From NCBI GenBank assembly GCA_002352605.1, contig DEIP01000097.1, positions 1 to 35,951 on the forward strand: a DNA stretch of 35,951 bases, written 5' to 3'. Under the pieces are notes generated by a model. That model worked only from the letters and a program-made list of their open reading frames with translations, was not told where the DNA came from and searched no databases. This document shows, in pieces, positions 18,001 to 25,450 of the stretch; the first letter of the stretch is position 1; each line of letters opens with the position of its first letter. Origin of the DNA: Desulfobacteraceae bacterium UBA2771. Its GTDB lineage: Bacteria > Desulfobacterota > Desulfobacteria > Desulfobacterales > Desulfosarcinaceae. Position numbers and translations under genes: made by a program.

Positions 18001-18303
18001 GTTGGCCGAGAGTTGTTCGTGCAGATAGCGTTCCAGGGCGTTGATTTGGTTGGACTGGCTGCTCACCACGTTGGATGTCAGCAACTGCCTGGTCAAGGCA
18101 GCCGCCCCGTGGGCATGCAACAGATGGCACTGGGATTGCTCCATGGCCAGTTCGGCGATGTTCTGCATGATCTCCCGGGCATGCTGGTGAAGCACCGCCT
18201 GGGAGGTCAGATAGGAGGACGTGGTGGTAATCAGATGGGTTCCCCAGATTAGGCCCAGAAATCCGGCAATCAGCGCCCAGCGAATAGAAATTTTCATCTT
18301 CAT
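15007..18303 (-). CDS. hybrid sensor histidine kinase: Cache, HAMP, two PAS, kinase, receiver
   Basis: The protein has 1098 residues from ATG 18301-18303 (GGAAA upstream); an ATG at 18351 would add 16 residues but has no ribosome site. Order: a membrane helix near 5-28; a periplasmic double-Cache sensor (about 35-335, with DPRNRPWYRKSV and GVVGVDIEIDQL); a second membrane helix near 350-372; HAMP; PAS 1 (YQGIFNNIQDVYYEASPNG); a coiled coil; PAS 2 (YRTILDTIEEAYFEMDLSG); HisKA with phospho-acceptor His735 (GGIAHDFNNLL); HATPase with DRGKGIDP and GRGTGLGLAS; and a C-terminal receiver with Asp1024 (VLLDMIMPDM) and FIQKPYQ. Double-Cache sensors usually bind small organic ligands. No cognate output gene is adjacent; a free response regulator lies 3.7 kb to the right on the other strand. 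Confidence 0.93.
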   Translation of the reverse strand: MKMKISIRWALIAGFLGLIWGTHLITTTSSYLTSQAVLHQHAREIMQNIAELAMEQSQCHLLHAHGAAALTRQLLTSNVVSSQSNQINALERYLHEQLSANPHFAGIYVGTPQGDFYDVRHFEAKVKGGFRTKVILNNAKGKQVRQVYRDALFEPLSEETGGSDAYDPRNRPWYRKSVAENRIVWTDPYIFFTSQKPGITIAGPFFDPSGKLRGVVGVDIEIDQLSVFLGNLKIGKNGRAFMLNRNADVVAFGDMDKLKINETTRNGTTRLVKIDELDDALSRKAFEAAAIQTDTSGMLFLDGSRFARFGHDGKVYHAMFTPFSTTQWPWIIGVYLPEDDYLGAIKTNRLHNILITMAISLFAAFMGFLLARGVVRPIALLESTARQMKKGRSAPLPKIRSAYTEIQETANAFSEMKTAVERSKRRYQGIFNNIQDVYYEASPNGTLIEVSPSIEKMSRYRRQALIGKNLRRIYADSDQRDGVVQALLEKGQINDHEVLFKDEDGRTKHCSLNSILLRTRSGKPYRIIGSLRDINDRKMAEQELLRYKNQLEALIEERTLELQNANDDLIGQIERRRATERKLRISEEKYRTILDTIEEAYFEMDLSGTITFVNDAACRIMGYTDSELSGMRFRHFSAHQPTRKIIRTFRKMVRSGDPAGGITYPVVTQSESTKVLELSATLTRDASGTITGFRGLARDVTAKIIAQQEKEKLQGQLNHAQRMKAVGTLAGGIAHDFNNLLMGITGNVSLIAADIDPSSPFSDNLQAIEQCVESGASLTRQLLGYARGGKYQVTVVDLNKTAQRTADMFGRTKKQIKIHTRYQEEIWPVEADQGQIDQVLLNLYVNAWQAMTEEMTLILSTANVVLDAGYATSFCVTPGPYVSVSVQDRGKGIDPKIMKRVFEPFFTTKKIGRGTGLGLASAFGIIKNHGGIIDVESQVGQGTTFTIYLPADTRIPERVPSPMPVLPQNGSGTLLLVDDEPYVLKALTDILRALGYHIIPANSGQQAVALFERQKDRIDGVLLDMIMPDMGGRQVLEQLKRIRPDIRVILSSGYSLNGLGEDAKQTAGDGFIQKPYQIDKLAAVLDEVLRRRVKSDSA

Positions 18304-18481
18304 TTTGGATGTTTCCGTAGTAATTTCAACTGAATTTCCCAATGGGTCCATGAAGCCGTGCTAACCCGCGGATCTCCTATACTTATGTAAGGCTTGGTCA
18401 GGTTTCAAGTGAAAAATCCCAAAGCGCGGCAAACGGATGGCGGAAGCGGTAAAAAATATCCCTGTAAAAAACGCTTGCGGG

Positions 18482-18510
18482 TTGATGAAATTGCACTTTA
18501 GCGCTATAAT
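18482..18510 (+). promoter_or_regulatory. sigma-70-type promoter of the MCE-like lipoprotein gene
   Basis: TTGATG (18482-18487), a 17-base spacer and a perfect TATAAT (18505-18510) lie 76 bases before the lipoprotein ATG. The stretch 18304-18481 between this promoter and the kinase start holds no gene that I can support. Confidence 0.6.
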
Positions 18511-18586
18511 CCCTTTATTTGTCATCCACCGTCGGCTGATGTTCGTTCCACTTGTCGGATAACCCGTTTCGCGTTGTGGGGGGATA

Positions 18587-19039
18587 ATGAAACAAGCGGC
18601 TTTGGTTACTTTGTTGATGGCGATGGTTGTTTTATGCGGTTGTTCCATGCCGCCGATCGGCAATTCGGCCGGCATCGGGGTGATGTTTGATGGTGAACCG
18701 CTGATCTTCGATTCATCCGTGGTTTACATGGGAACCGTCGTGGGCCAGGTGCTTGCCAGTGAATGGGGCAATGGCGTCACCCGGGTGTCCATCGCTCTGG
18801 ACGGCCGGTATGACGACCTGAAAAAGACCAACTTGGCGGCCGTGGTTAAAAACGGTCGACTGCATCTGGATACGTTGGGTGGATACGGTGATCCGCTACC
18901 CCCTTCGGCCTGTATCAGCGGGTTTGGAAAACCATATTTATATCATTGGTTTAAATTCAAACACCTCATCAATAACATTATGATGGTCGCCGATCAGCGT
19001 GCCCGATGCTTGCGGGTCCGATCCGGTCTGACGGGATAG
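18587..19039 (+). CDS. small lipoprotein with MCE/MlaD-like domain
   Basis: The 150-residue protein starts at ATG 18587 after a G-rich ribosome site. Its lipoprotein signal ends in VVLCGC, with lipidated Cys19. Residues about 27-95 follow the MCE/MlaD pattern, a short beta barrel found in lipid-transport systems: IGVMFDGEPLIFDSSVVYMGTVVGQVLAS, then a strand VTRVSIALDG and KKTNLAAVVKNGRL. True MlaD has a membrane anchor and partner permease and ATPase genes. None is present here, and the protein is shorter than usual. It may be a stand-alone periplasmic lipid-binding lipoprotein. The next gene starts 12 bases downstream, so it probably shares a transcript with the radical-SAM and dus genes. 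Confidence 0.65.
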   Translation: MKQAALVTLLMAMVVLCGCSMPPIGNSAGIGVMFDGEPLIFDSSVVYMGTVVGQVLASEWGNGVTRVSIALDGRYDDLKKTNLAAVVKNGRLHLDTLGGYGDPLPPSACISGFGKPYLYHWFKFKHLINNIMMVADQRARCLRVRSGLTG

Positions 19040-19051
19040 CCGCCGGCGATC

Positions 19052-20914
19052 ATGTCAGCCAATCCTACGAAGATCAGGGGGCGGGTACTTCTGATTTCTG
19101 CCCCCTGGCCGTTGTTCAACCGCCCTTCTCTGCCGTTGGGGGCCTTGAAAGCCTATCTGTCGGCGACGATACCGCATCTTAAGACGGAGGCCTGCCACCT
19201 TTTCCTACAGGTGGCCAACGCTTTGGGATACACGGAATATCAGGGTGTTTCCCGGCGGGTCTGGCGTGCCGAAGCCGTCTTCTCCGCCCTGCTCTATCCC
19301 GAGCGGGCCGACCAGGCAGAATCACTTTACACCGGTACCCTGAAGCGGGGTCATAGCGCACCCGCCGATTTTCAGCGTCTGGTGCAACAGGTAAAAAATG
19401 TCATCGATGACTGGATCGGGCGGGTTGATTGGTCCGCGCTGAACCTTGTCGGCTTTTCCATCTCGTTTTGTCAGGTGACCGCTTCCCTCTACCTGATCTC
19501 ACGGATCAAGGCGATCCGCCCCTCCCTGCCGGTGGTGGTGGGTGGGTCCTCTTTTTCCGGGGAACGATCGACCGGGCTGCTGAAGGTATTCCCCCATATC
19601 GATTACCTGGTGGTGGGGGAGGGGGAACGTCCATTAGCCGCCCTCTTGCAGCATCTGATCGCCCCCCCTCCCCGAACCTTGGCCAATCTTCCCCAGGGTG
19701 TACTCACACAGGATACCAGGGTCGGTGAAGGGGTCCCCTTTTGCCAACTCAGTCGGTTGGACCGCTTGCCCGTGCCGGATTACGATGACTATTTCGAAAT
19801 TCTGGCCGGATTCTCTGCCGAGCGTCGGTTTTTTGCCACCCTTCCCGTGGAAGCCTCCCGGGGATGTTGGTGGCGTCGACAGGATACCCGTGGCCGGTTT
19901 AGGGGATGTGCCTTCTGCAACTTGAACCTGCAGTGGCAAGGGTATCGCACGAAGCGGCCGAATCAGGTGATCCGGGAAGTGGACCATTTGGTTCAACGGC
20001 ATCAGGTGCTTTCTTTGACTTTTGCCGACAATGCCTTTCCCATTAATCATGCCGGGTCGATTTTCGACGGGGTCCGGGGGTTGGGCCTGGATTTGTCCAT
20101 TTTTACCGAACTGCGGGCGAACACCTCGCCGGCATTGCTGCGCACAATGAAACAGGCGGGGGTGGATACGATTCAAGTGGGGATCGAAGCTCTGTCTACC
20201 CCGTTGCTGGCCAAGATGAACAAAGGCGTCCGTACCATCGACAACCTGAGCCTGATGAAACATTGTGAATCCCTGAGCATCGTCAACGCCTCGAACCTGA
20301 TGCTGCATTTTCCCGATAGTGATGATACCGATGTGAATGATACCTTGCATGCCCTGGATTTTGCGCGGTGGTACCGTCCACTGAAAACCGTCAGTTTCTG
20401 GCTGGGATTGGAAAGCCCGGTGCACCGGTTTGCCCGGCGTTTTCATATCCAATCCGTCTTCAATCATCCCAATTTGAAAAAGCTGTTTCCGGAGTCGGTG
20501 GCCGCAGGGGTTCGTTTCATGATTCAGGGATATCGCGGCGACCGGAAGCGGCAGCAGAAAAGCTGGCGATCCGTTGAAATGAAAATGCGCCAATGGCAAA
20601 AAGAGTACGCGTGCATGCAGCGGCAGACCAGGGGTAAACCGGCCTTGTCCTTTCGTGATGGGGGCCTGTTTTTACTGATCGACCAACATTTTCCGGATCA
20701 GGCCACCGAAAGACATCGGCTCACGGGAATCTCGGCGGAACTCTATCGATACTGCCATATCCCACGCCCCCTCGTACAGGTGGCCGATGCGTTTGCCGCC
20801 CACCGCCCGGAACAGATCCGCGCTTTTTTCCAATCCATGATCAAAAAACGGCTGATGTTTGCAGAGGACGACTGTTACTTGAGCCTGGCCGTGCCGGTTT
20901 CGTTGACCCGGTGA
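19052..20914 (+). CDS. B12-binding radical SAM protein, RiPP-maturase-like
   Basis: The 620-residue protein has an N-terminal cobalamin-binding-like region (about 10-240: VLLISAPWPLFNRPSLPLGALKAYL, VVVGGSSFSGE, YLVVGEGERPL), a radical SAM core (about 262-480) and an approximately 140-residue C-terminal domain. The cluster motif is Cys272, Cys286, Cys289 in SRGCWW...RGCAFCNLN, a CX13CX2C spacing. The sequence around it (SRGCWW ... C.FC.LN ... YRTKRPNQVIREVDHL) resembles the radical-SAM family called RiPP maturation protein 1, which has a shorter first loop (CX7CX2C). These enzymes often methylate or otherwise modify peptides or small molecules. No precursor peptide gene was found nearby, so the substrate is unknown. 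Its stop overlaps the dus gene. Confidence 0.8.
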   Translation: MSANPTKIRGRVLLISAPWPLFNRPSLPLGALKAYLSATIPHLKTEACHLFLQVANALGYTEYQGVSRRVWRAEAVFSALLYPERADQAESLYTGTLKRGHSAPADFQRLVQQVKNVIDDWIGRVDWSALNLVGFSISFCQVTASLYLISRIKAIRPSLPVVVGGSSFSGERSTGLLKVFPHIDYLVVGEGERPLAALLQHLIAPPPRTLANLPQGVLTQDTRVGEGVPFCQLSRLDRLPVPDYDDYFEILAGFSAERRFFATLPVEASRGCWWRRQDTRGRFRGCAFCNLNLQWQGYRTKRPNQVIREVDHLVQRHQVLSLTFADNAFPINHAGSIFDGVRGLGLDLSIFTELRANTSPALLRTMKQAGVDTIQVGIEALSTPLLAKMNKGVRTIDNLSLMKHCESLSIVNASNLMLHFPDSDDTDVNDTLHALDFARWYRPLKTVSFWLGLESPVHRFARRFHIQSVFNHPNLKKLFPESVAAGVRFMIQGYRGDRKRQQKSWRSVEMKMRQWQKEYACMQRQTRGKPALSFRDGGLFLLIDQHFPDQATERHRLTGISAELYRYCHIPRPLVQVADAFAAHRPEQIRAFFQSMIKKRLMFAEDDCYLSLAVPVSLTR

Positions 20915-20916
20915 CG

Positions 20917-21936
20917 ATGAAACCCCTGATCCTTGCCCCGTTGCGCGGCTTTACCGATGCTGTGTTCAGAAACGCTTTCCAGCGCCATTTCCAGGGCATT
21001 GACGAGGCGGTGGCACCGTTTGTCACATCGATAAAAGGCCGGCGTATCAAGCCTTCCCACCTGCAGGATCTGGCGCCGGACGAAAATGACGGTATGCCGG
21101 TGGTCCCCCAGATCCTGAGCAACCATCCGGATGAATTCATCTGCCTGGCCAACACGCTTTTCGACATGGGTTACCGGGAAATCAACTGGAACCTGGGGTG
21201 CCCTTACCCCATGGTGGCCAAAAAGATGCGCGGTTCAGGCCTGTTGCCCCATGCGGATATCATCGACCGCATGCTCGAAAAAATATTGTGTCAATTTGCC
21301 GGTAACCTGTCCGTTAAGACCCGGCTGGGGCGTTTTTCAGCCGATGAAATAGAGCCGCTTTTCGCCGTGTTCAACCGCTATCCCCTTTCCCGGGTGATCG
21401 TTCACCCGCGCACCGGCGTACAGATGTATGCGGGGAATGTCGATCTCAGGGCTTTCGCGTCCTGTCTGGCGTGCATCGATCATCCGGTGGTTTACAATGG
21501 AGATATCAATGATCTTGCCATATTCCAAACACTGAAATCTCTTTTTCCGGCGGTGTCCGGTTGGATGTTGGGTAGAGGCCTGGTTGCCAATCCGTTCCTG
21601 GCGGAGATGATCCAAGGGGGAACCCGGCATATCTGCCATGGCAAGGCCCGTTTTGCCAAATTTCACGAAGCGCTGGTGGACGGTTACGGTCACCGGTTCT
21701 GCGGTTCCGGCCATGTGCTGGACCGGATGAAAGGATTCTGGCGTTATTTTGCAGACGGATTTGAAGACGGGCGGCAAATCCTGAAACGTGTCCGCAAGAC
21801 CAGTTCCCTGGAACGATACCGCGATGTCGTGGCGATGGTGTTGGATGGGCAAAACCGATGGGGCGATCAATCGGAAACGCCTGAAAATGGATACCCCTTG
21901 CCGGCCGTTAATCCCGACGGCCGGTTTTTCGGGTAA
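20917..21936 (+). CDS. tRNA-dihydrouridine synthase family protein
   Basis: The 339-residue flavin TIM-barrel enzyme has the Dus signatures LAPLRGFTDAVFRNAF (N-terminus), EINWNLGCPYPMVAKKMRGSGLL with catalytic Cys95, and VIVHPRTGVQMYAG. Dus enzymes reduce specific uridines in tRNA to dihydrouridine with FMN and NADPH. The layout and HLQDL...VPQILSNHPDEF region are closest to the DusC-like group, but the target position cannot be assigned. A GTG at 20911 overlaps the radical-SAM stop codon (TGA 20912-20914), and an ATG at 20917 is the likelier start; either way the two genes are coupled. An intrinsic terminator lies inside the last codons. Confidence 0.88.
   Translation: MKPLILAPLRGFTDAVFRNAFQRHFQGIDEAVAPFVTSIKGRRIKPSHLQDLAPDENDGMPVVPQILSNHPDEFICLANTLFDMGYREINWNLGCPYPMVAKKMRGSGLLPHADIIDRMLEKILCQFAGNLSVKTRLGRFSADEIEPLFAVFNRYPLSRVIVHPRTGVQMYAGNVDLRAFASCLACIDHPVVYNGDINDLAIFQTLKSLFPAVSGWMLGRGLVANPFLAEMIQGGTRHICHGKARFAKFHEALVDGYGHRFCGSGHVLDRMKGFWRYFADGFEDGRQILKRVRKTSSLERYRDVVAMVLDGQNRWGDQSETPENGYPLPAVNPDGRFFG
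21901..21929 (+). terminator. intrinsic terminator inside the end of the dus gene
   Basis: CCGGCCGT (21901-21908) and ACGGCCGG (21917-21924) form a perfect 8-bp stem with an 8-base loop, followed by five T (21925-21929). It sits before the dus stop codon, so the last residues of the protein (AVNPDGRFFG) are encoded by the hairpin. Confidence 0.65.
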
Positions 21937-22091
21937 CGGATTGTAAATCCATCCAAAATGCACTATGCTGACCCGGTCATTGCTCGGCTCGGGTGTCAAT
22001 AAAACCGCAGACCCGCTTTATCCGATCATCAAACGACCCTCCCATTTTTTAAACTTAGCGGAGTGTTGTTTCCGCCCCCGGGAGCAGTTGA

Positions 22092-22472
22092 ATGCATCGA
22101 AAAACGATTTTAATTGTGGATGATGAACTGAGTATCCTGGTGCCGCTGCAGTTTCTGATGGAAAAGGAAGGGTATCTGCCCAAACTGGCCCAGAGCGGCA
22201 AGGAAGCCATCGAAAAAATTTCCGAGGTTCGACCCGACCTGATTTTACTGGATATCATGCTACCGGATTTGGACGGGTATGAGATCTACCAGATGATTCG
22301 GCAGCGTGCTGAATGGGAATCTATCCGGGTCATCTTTCTCACGGCCAAAAACCGGGACGCCGACATGGCCAAGGGCCTCGCCATGGGAGCCGATGCCTAT
22401 GTCACCAAACCGTTTTCCAATTCACAACTGATGGAAAAAATACGTGATCTTATCGGGCCGGGACGGTTATGA
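22092..22472 (+). CDS. single-domain response regulator
   Basis: The 126-residue protein is a lone receiver (CheY-like) domain. The acidic pocket is Asp10-Asp11 (LIVDDE), the phospho-acceptor is Asp54 (LLDIMLPDLDGYEIY), and the switch residues are Thr84 (FLTAKN) and Lys106 (VTKPFS). There is no DNA-binding or output domain, so it acts by docking to a partner or relaying phosphate. The gene follows the dus terminator by about 160 bases and ends 10 bases before the convergent GAF-LuxR gene. No histidine kinase is adjacent. The hybrid kinase at 15007-18303 is the only kinase in the window, but a pairing is only a guess. Confidence 0.9.
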   Translation: MHRKTILIVDDELSILVPLQFLMEKEGYLPKLAQSGKEAIEKISEVRPDLILLDIMLPDLDGYEIYQMIRQRAEWESIRVIFLTAKNRDADMAKGLAMGADAYVTKPFSNSQLMEKIRDLIGPGRL

Positions 22473-22482
22473 TGGATACGCA

Positions 22483-23592
22483 TCATACCAGGGTCATCAG
22501 GTAGTCGCGAAGCTGAATTCGCTGGTTGGTCAGTCCCAGTTTTTTACGCAGGCGGTTGCGGTGGGCCTCTATGGTCTTCGCCGATGCGTTCAAGATCAGC
22601 GCAATCTCTTTGGTGGTCTTATTTTTGCGGACCAGGTCGGCAATCTGGATTTCCATGGGTGTCAGGTCAAAAAATTTCATGGGGATCTGGCGCAGAAAGG
22701 GGGCTACGATACTGGACATATTGGTTTGGATGATCTCCATGTATGTGGCCTGTTTTTCATCCAGACGGCTTTGACTGAGCTTTTCCAGAAACGGCAACAC
22801 CAGGTCCTTGACGTTGGCCACGATGATATCTTCCATCCTATTCTTATCGTCCTCCCTATTCTTCAACAGCACGTTCAAGGCGCTGTTGACCTCCTCGAGG
22901 GCGGCGCTTTTGTCCTTCAATTCCTTTTCGTTTTTTTTAAGCTTTTTTTGGGCCCGTTTGCACTCAGCGATTTCACGATCGGCCCGCTCGAAGCGCCGGG
23001 CATTCTCGATGGCGGTGGCCGAGGCATCGGCCAGTGTTTCAAGCGCCGTCTTGTGGGTTTCATCAAAGCGGCCCACCTGCTTGTCCACCAATTGCAGGGC
23101 GCCGATAACCGTCCCTTTTACCCGCAGGGGCACACTGATGATGGAGCGAAACCCCAAATGCATCCTGTCGGCCACCTTCCGAAAATGGCGCGTGCTCTCC
23201 CGGGCATCCGGCAAAATGACGCTTTCCCCGTAGGAACTGACCCAACCGGCAACCCCTTCACCGGGTGCCAGGCGCCTGCCTTTGACGATTGCTCGCTGGA
23301 AACCGGCTGCCTGACGACAGACGACCTCTCCGGTTTGCCGGTCCTTAAGCCAGATGGAACTGCCGACGACGCCGAACAGGTTGCGGATCGCTTCTAAGAC
23401 GGTGGACAGCACCCGATCCAGTTCGAGGCTGGAATTGATGGTCAGAAAGGATTGACTGATCAAGTCCAGTTTGCGATTTTTCCGGATCAAATCTTCATTC
23501 TTTTGATGCAGCTTCCAGTTTTCGGATTCCAGTCGTTTGGCATTCAGTGTCTTGGTTGTCGGGGGTGCAGGAGTGGGAGGCGGTCTGGACAT
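22483..23592 (-). CDS. GAF-sensor LuxR-type transcriptional regulator
   Basis: The protein has 369 residues from ATG 23590-23592 (MSRPPPTP, AGG upstream). Earlier in-frame ATGs at 23677-23679 would add a hydrophobic 29-residue stretch, which I consider artefactual. A coiled coil (about 15-48) leads to a GAF domain (about 60-200: FGVVGSSIWLKDRQTGEVV, APGEGVAGWVSSYGESV, SVPLRVKGTVIGALQLVD). A second coiled coil and helical region (ALEEVNSALNVLLKNREDDKN) follows, then a LuxR/NarL helix-turn-helix at the C-terminus (LTPMEIQIADLVRKNKTTKEIALILNASAKTIEAHRNRLRKKLGL). The central helix type is common in deltaproteobacterial PAS/GAF-LuxR regulators. It is likely cytoplasmic, with an unknown ligand and targets, and convergent with the response regulator. 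Confidence 0.88.
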   Translation of the reverse strand: MSRPPPTPAPPTTKTLNAKRLESENWKLHQKNEDLIRKNRKLDLISQSFLTINSSLELDRVLSTVLEAIRNLFGVVGSSIWLKDRQTGEVVCRQAAGFQRAIVKGRRLAPGEGVAGWVSSYGESVILPDARESTRHFRKVADRMHLGFRSIISVPLRVKGTVIGALQLVDKQVGRFDETHKTALETLADASATAIENARRFERADREIAECKRAQKKLKKNEKELKDKSAALEEVNSALNVLLKNREDDKNRMEDIIVANVKDLVLPFLEKLSQSRLDEKQATYMEIIQTNMSSIVAPFLRQIPMKFFDLTPMEIQIADLVRKNKTTKEIALILNASAKTIEAHRNRLRKKLGLTNQRIQLRDYLMTLV

Positions 23593-23853
23593 AGATGGAC
23601 CTGTGTGGTTACATCGGGTATAAAGAGCGGTAATCAGCAAGAAACCATTGGTACCTAAACTAATAAGTAGGATCATCATCTACTAAAAAAGTCAATCAAA
23701 ATATGGCGGTTGCAACCGTCGGCAGTCCGTGCCAAGCTTTTCCTGGCGTGTTGCATTGTTAAAAAACCCCAAACCCGGAAAAACCGGAAATCACCGAGGC
23801 CAAGCACCAAATTGCAAATAAATTCCAAGACCGTACCGAAAGGAGCCGGTATC

Positions 23854-23997
23854 ATGAAAAAAACGCGATGGGTTGTGATCGTGGCGATCTTATCTGCGGC
23901 CACGATTAATACTGTGAAATACATCTTGGCGCCCGAAATGAATATAGCCGTGACCGCCCAGGCTCAGGCCCAGGTTATGGCGTCGGGTGTCCGGTAG
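23854..23997 (+). CDS. 47-residue membrane or exported peptide
   Basis: The ATG at 23854 follows AGGAG (23840-23844) at a nine-base spacing. The peptide begins MKKTRW, has a hydrophobic run (VVIVAILSAATINTVKYIL, about 7-25) and a polar Ala/Gln-rich tail (AVTAQAQAQVMASGVR), so it could be a single-pass inner-membrane peptide or a signal peptide with a very short mature part. The stop lies one base before the uracil-DNA glycosylase ATG at 23999, suggesting translational coupling. I recognise no family. It could be non-coding, but the good ribosome site and the Lys-rich N-terminus favour a real gene. Confidence 0.4.
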   Translation: MKKTRWVVIVAILSAATINTVKYILAPEMNIAVTAQAQAQVMASGVR

Positions 23998-23998
23998 G

Positions 23999-24763
<765 letters not shown>

Positions 24764-24797
24764 GAAAAAAACGGCCCGACAGGATTGCGGGCCTTTT
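24764..24797. terminator. bidirectional terminator between SMUG1 and fmdB genes
   Basis: GGCCCG (24773-24778) pairs with CGGGCC (24788-24793) across a nine-base loop. TTTT (24794-24797) follows on the right, and an A-run (24764-24770) precedes on the left. It lies between the convergent glycosylase and FmdB genes and could serve both. Confidence 0.6.
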
Positions 24798-24842
24798 GGT
24801 TAAAGCGAACGTTTCCGAACCGGAAACGCGGGGTCAAATCCC

Positions 24843-25052
24843 TCAACCACCCGCAGACGGTTTGCATGCCGGGGGTGAAAAACCACCGGATCCGGTGGGA
24901 ATACCATTGGGCCGGATGGCACCGGCGGACATCTGCTTTTCCACATTCCCACTGCCACACGCCGGGCAGGCCGGCGGTTCGGTGTCCGATGAGAACACCA
25001 GTTGCTCGAATCGATGACGACAGGCCTTGCATTGGTACTCGAAGATCGGCAT
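24843..25052 (-). CDS. FmdB-type small zinc-ribbon protein
   Basis: The 69-residue protein starts at ATG 25050-25052, with AGGAG seven bases upstream. It is a typical FmdB-family zinc ribbon: MPIFEYQCKACRHRFEQL, then PPACPACGSGNVEKQMS, four cysteines in two CXXC pairs at about 9/12 and 30/33. The tail (IRPNGIPTGSGGFSPPACKPSAGG) is Gly/Pro-rich with a further cysteine. Members are called putative regulators, but their function is not established. It is divergent from the aroF leader, with a candidate promoter at 25080-25107. Confidence 0.85.
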   Translation of the reverse strand: MPIFEYQCKACRHRFEQLVFSSDTEPPACPACGSGNVEKQMSAGAIRPNGIPTGSGGFSPPACKPSAGG

Positions 25053-25079
25053 ATTCACGCTCCTTAGCTTTTTGGAAAT

Positions 25080-25107
25080 ACAATAATGGTCGCTCTGCTC
25101 AAGTCAA
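25080..25107 (-). promoter_or_regulatory. candidate promoter of the fmdB gene
   Basis: On the minus strand TTGACT (25102-25107), a 16-base spacer and TATTGT (25080-25085) lie just upstream of the FmdB ribosome site. The -35 matches five of six bases and the -10 four of six. Confidence 0.4.
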
Positions 25108-25182
25108 GTTTCTTTTGTCATCTGATGATCAGGCGTTGGTCAAAACCCCGTGTCTCCGCCACTCCGCCAGCGGAAAAAGCAG

Positions 25183-25211
25183 TTGACAACGACGGTGATG
25201 GATGCCATATG
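25183..25211 (+). promoter_or_regulatory. candidate promoter of the aroF leader
   Basis: A perfect TTGACA (25183-25188) is followed after 17 bases by a poor CATATG (25206-25211). Transcription would begin near 25218 and give a leader of about 285 bases before aroF. No other gene fits in 25108-25268. Confidence 0.4.
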
Positions 25212-25268
25212 CAAAGTGTCGGTTTACGTAGTAACCATTTGGAAAAGCAAGGGGAAAAGCAAGAGAAG

Positions 25269-25352
25269 ATGAGCCTCTCATGGATATGGAAAAATCGGTT
25301 CCGGTGGTGGCGCGCACCAATCGGCTGCGCCTGCCGGATCCCTACCGCATGA
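25269..25352 (+). CDS. Trp-rich leader peptide, candidate attenuator of aroF
   Basis: This is a 27-codon frame: MSLSWIWKNRF, then RWWRAPIG, then CACRIPTA and stop. Four of 27 codons are TGG (25281, 25287, 25305, 25308), the last two adjacent, as in trp-operon leader peptides. Downstream lie a possible antiterminator pairing (25331-25339 with 25398-25406) and terminators, then aroF. Ribosomes stalling on the Trp codons at low Trp-tRNA would leave the left antiterminator arm free, whereas ribosomes reaching the stop codon would cover it. The ribosome site is weak (only AAGAGAAG directly before the ATG). A competing 30-codon frame at 25280-25372 has no Trp. Confidence 0.4.
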   Translation: MSLSWIWKNRFRWWRAPIGCACRIPTA

Positions 25353-25380
25353 GACGCATTTCGTGTCGATGACAAGCAAA

Positions 25381-25415
25381 CGGACCAACGGGCCAACATC
25401 CGGCGGTCCGTTTTT
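25381..25415 (+). terminator. first terminator in the aroF leader
   Basis: CGGACC (25381-25386) pairs with GGTCCG (25405-25410), followed by five T (25411-25415). The 18-base loop includes ATCCGGC (25398-25404), which can pair instead with GCCGGAT at 25333-25339; extended by CT/GG, that pairing takes bases from the right arm of this hairpin. Confidence 0.5.
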
Positions 25416-25423
25416 GGTTAGAA

Positions 25424-25450
25424 GGGCCGCGGGATAATCCCGGGCCTTTT
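25424..25450 (+). terminator. second terminator in the aroF leader
   Basis: GGCC plus CGGGA (25425-25434, one bulged G) pairs with TCCCG plus GGCC (25438-25446) over a short loop, followed by four T (25447-25450). It is a strong GC-rich hairpin 53 bases before the aroF ATG. Confidence 0.5.

Noticed and set aside
19634..20599. 321-codon open frame on the minus strand across the radical SAM gene
   Set aside because: It is antisense shadow sequence with no recognisable domain, while the plus strand has clear motifs.
18304..22091. RiPP precursor peptide near the radical SAM gene
   Set aside because: I looked in the gaps on both strands and found no short frame with a ribosome site and a leader/core pattern, so a RiPP cluster is not supported.
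22444..23397. 317-codon open frame on the plus strand across the GAF-LuxR gene
   Set aside because: It is antisense to the regulator and shows no family features.
23718..23741. Sigma-54-like sequence with TTGGCACGG on the minus strand, upstream of the GAF-LuxR gene
   Set aside because: The GG and GC elements are 8 bases apart; a sigma-54 promoter needs about 10, so it is not a good site.
25280..25372. 30-codon frame overlapping the Trp-rich leader peptide in another frame
   Set aside because: It has no Trp, Phe-rich or other regulatory codon pattern and no better ribosome site. It remains a competitor to the leader peptide but is not listed as a gene.
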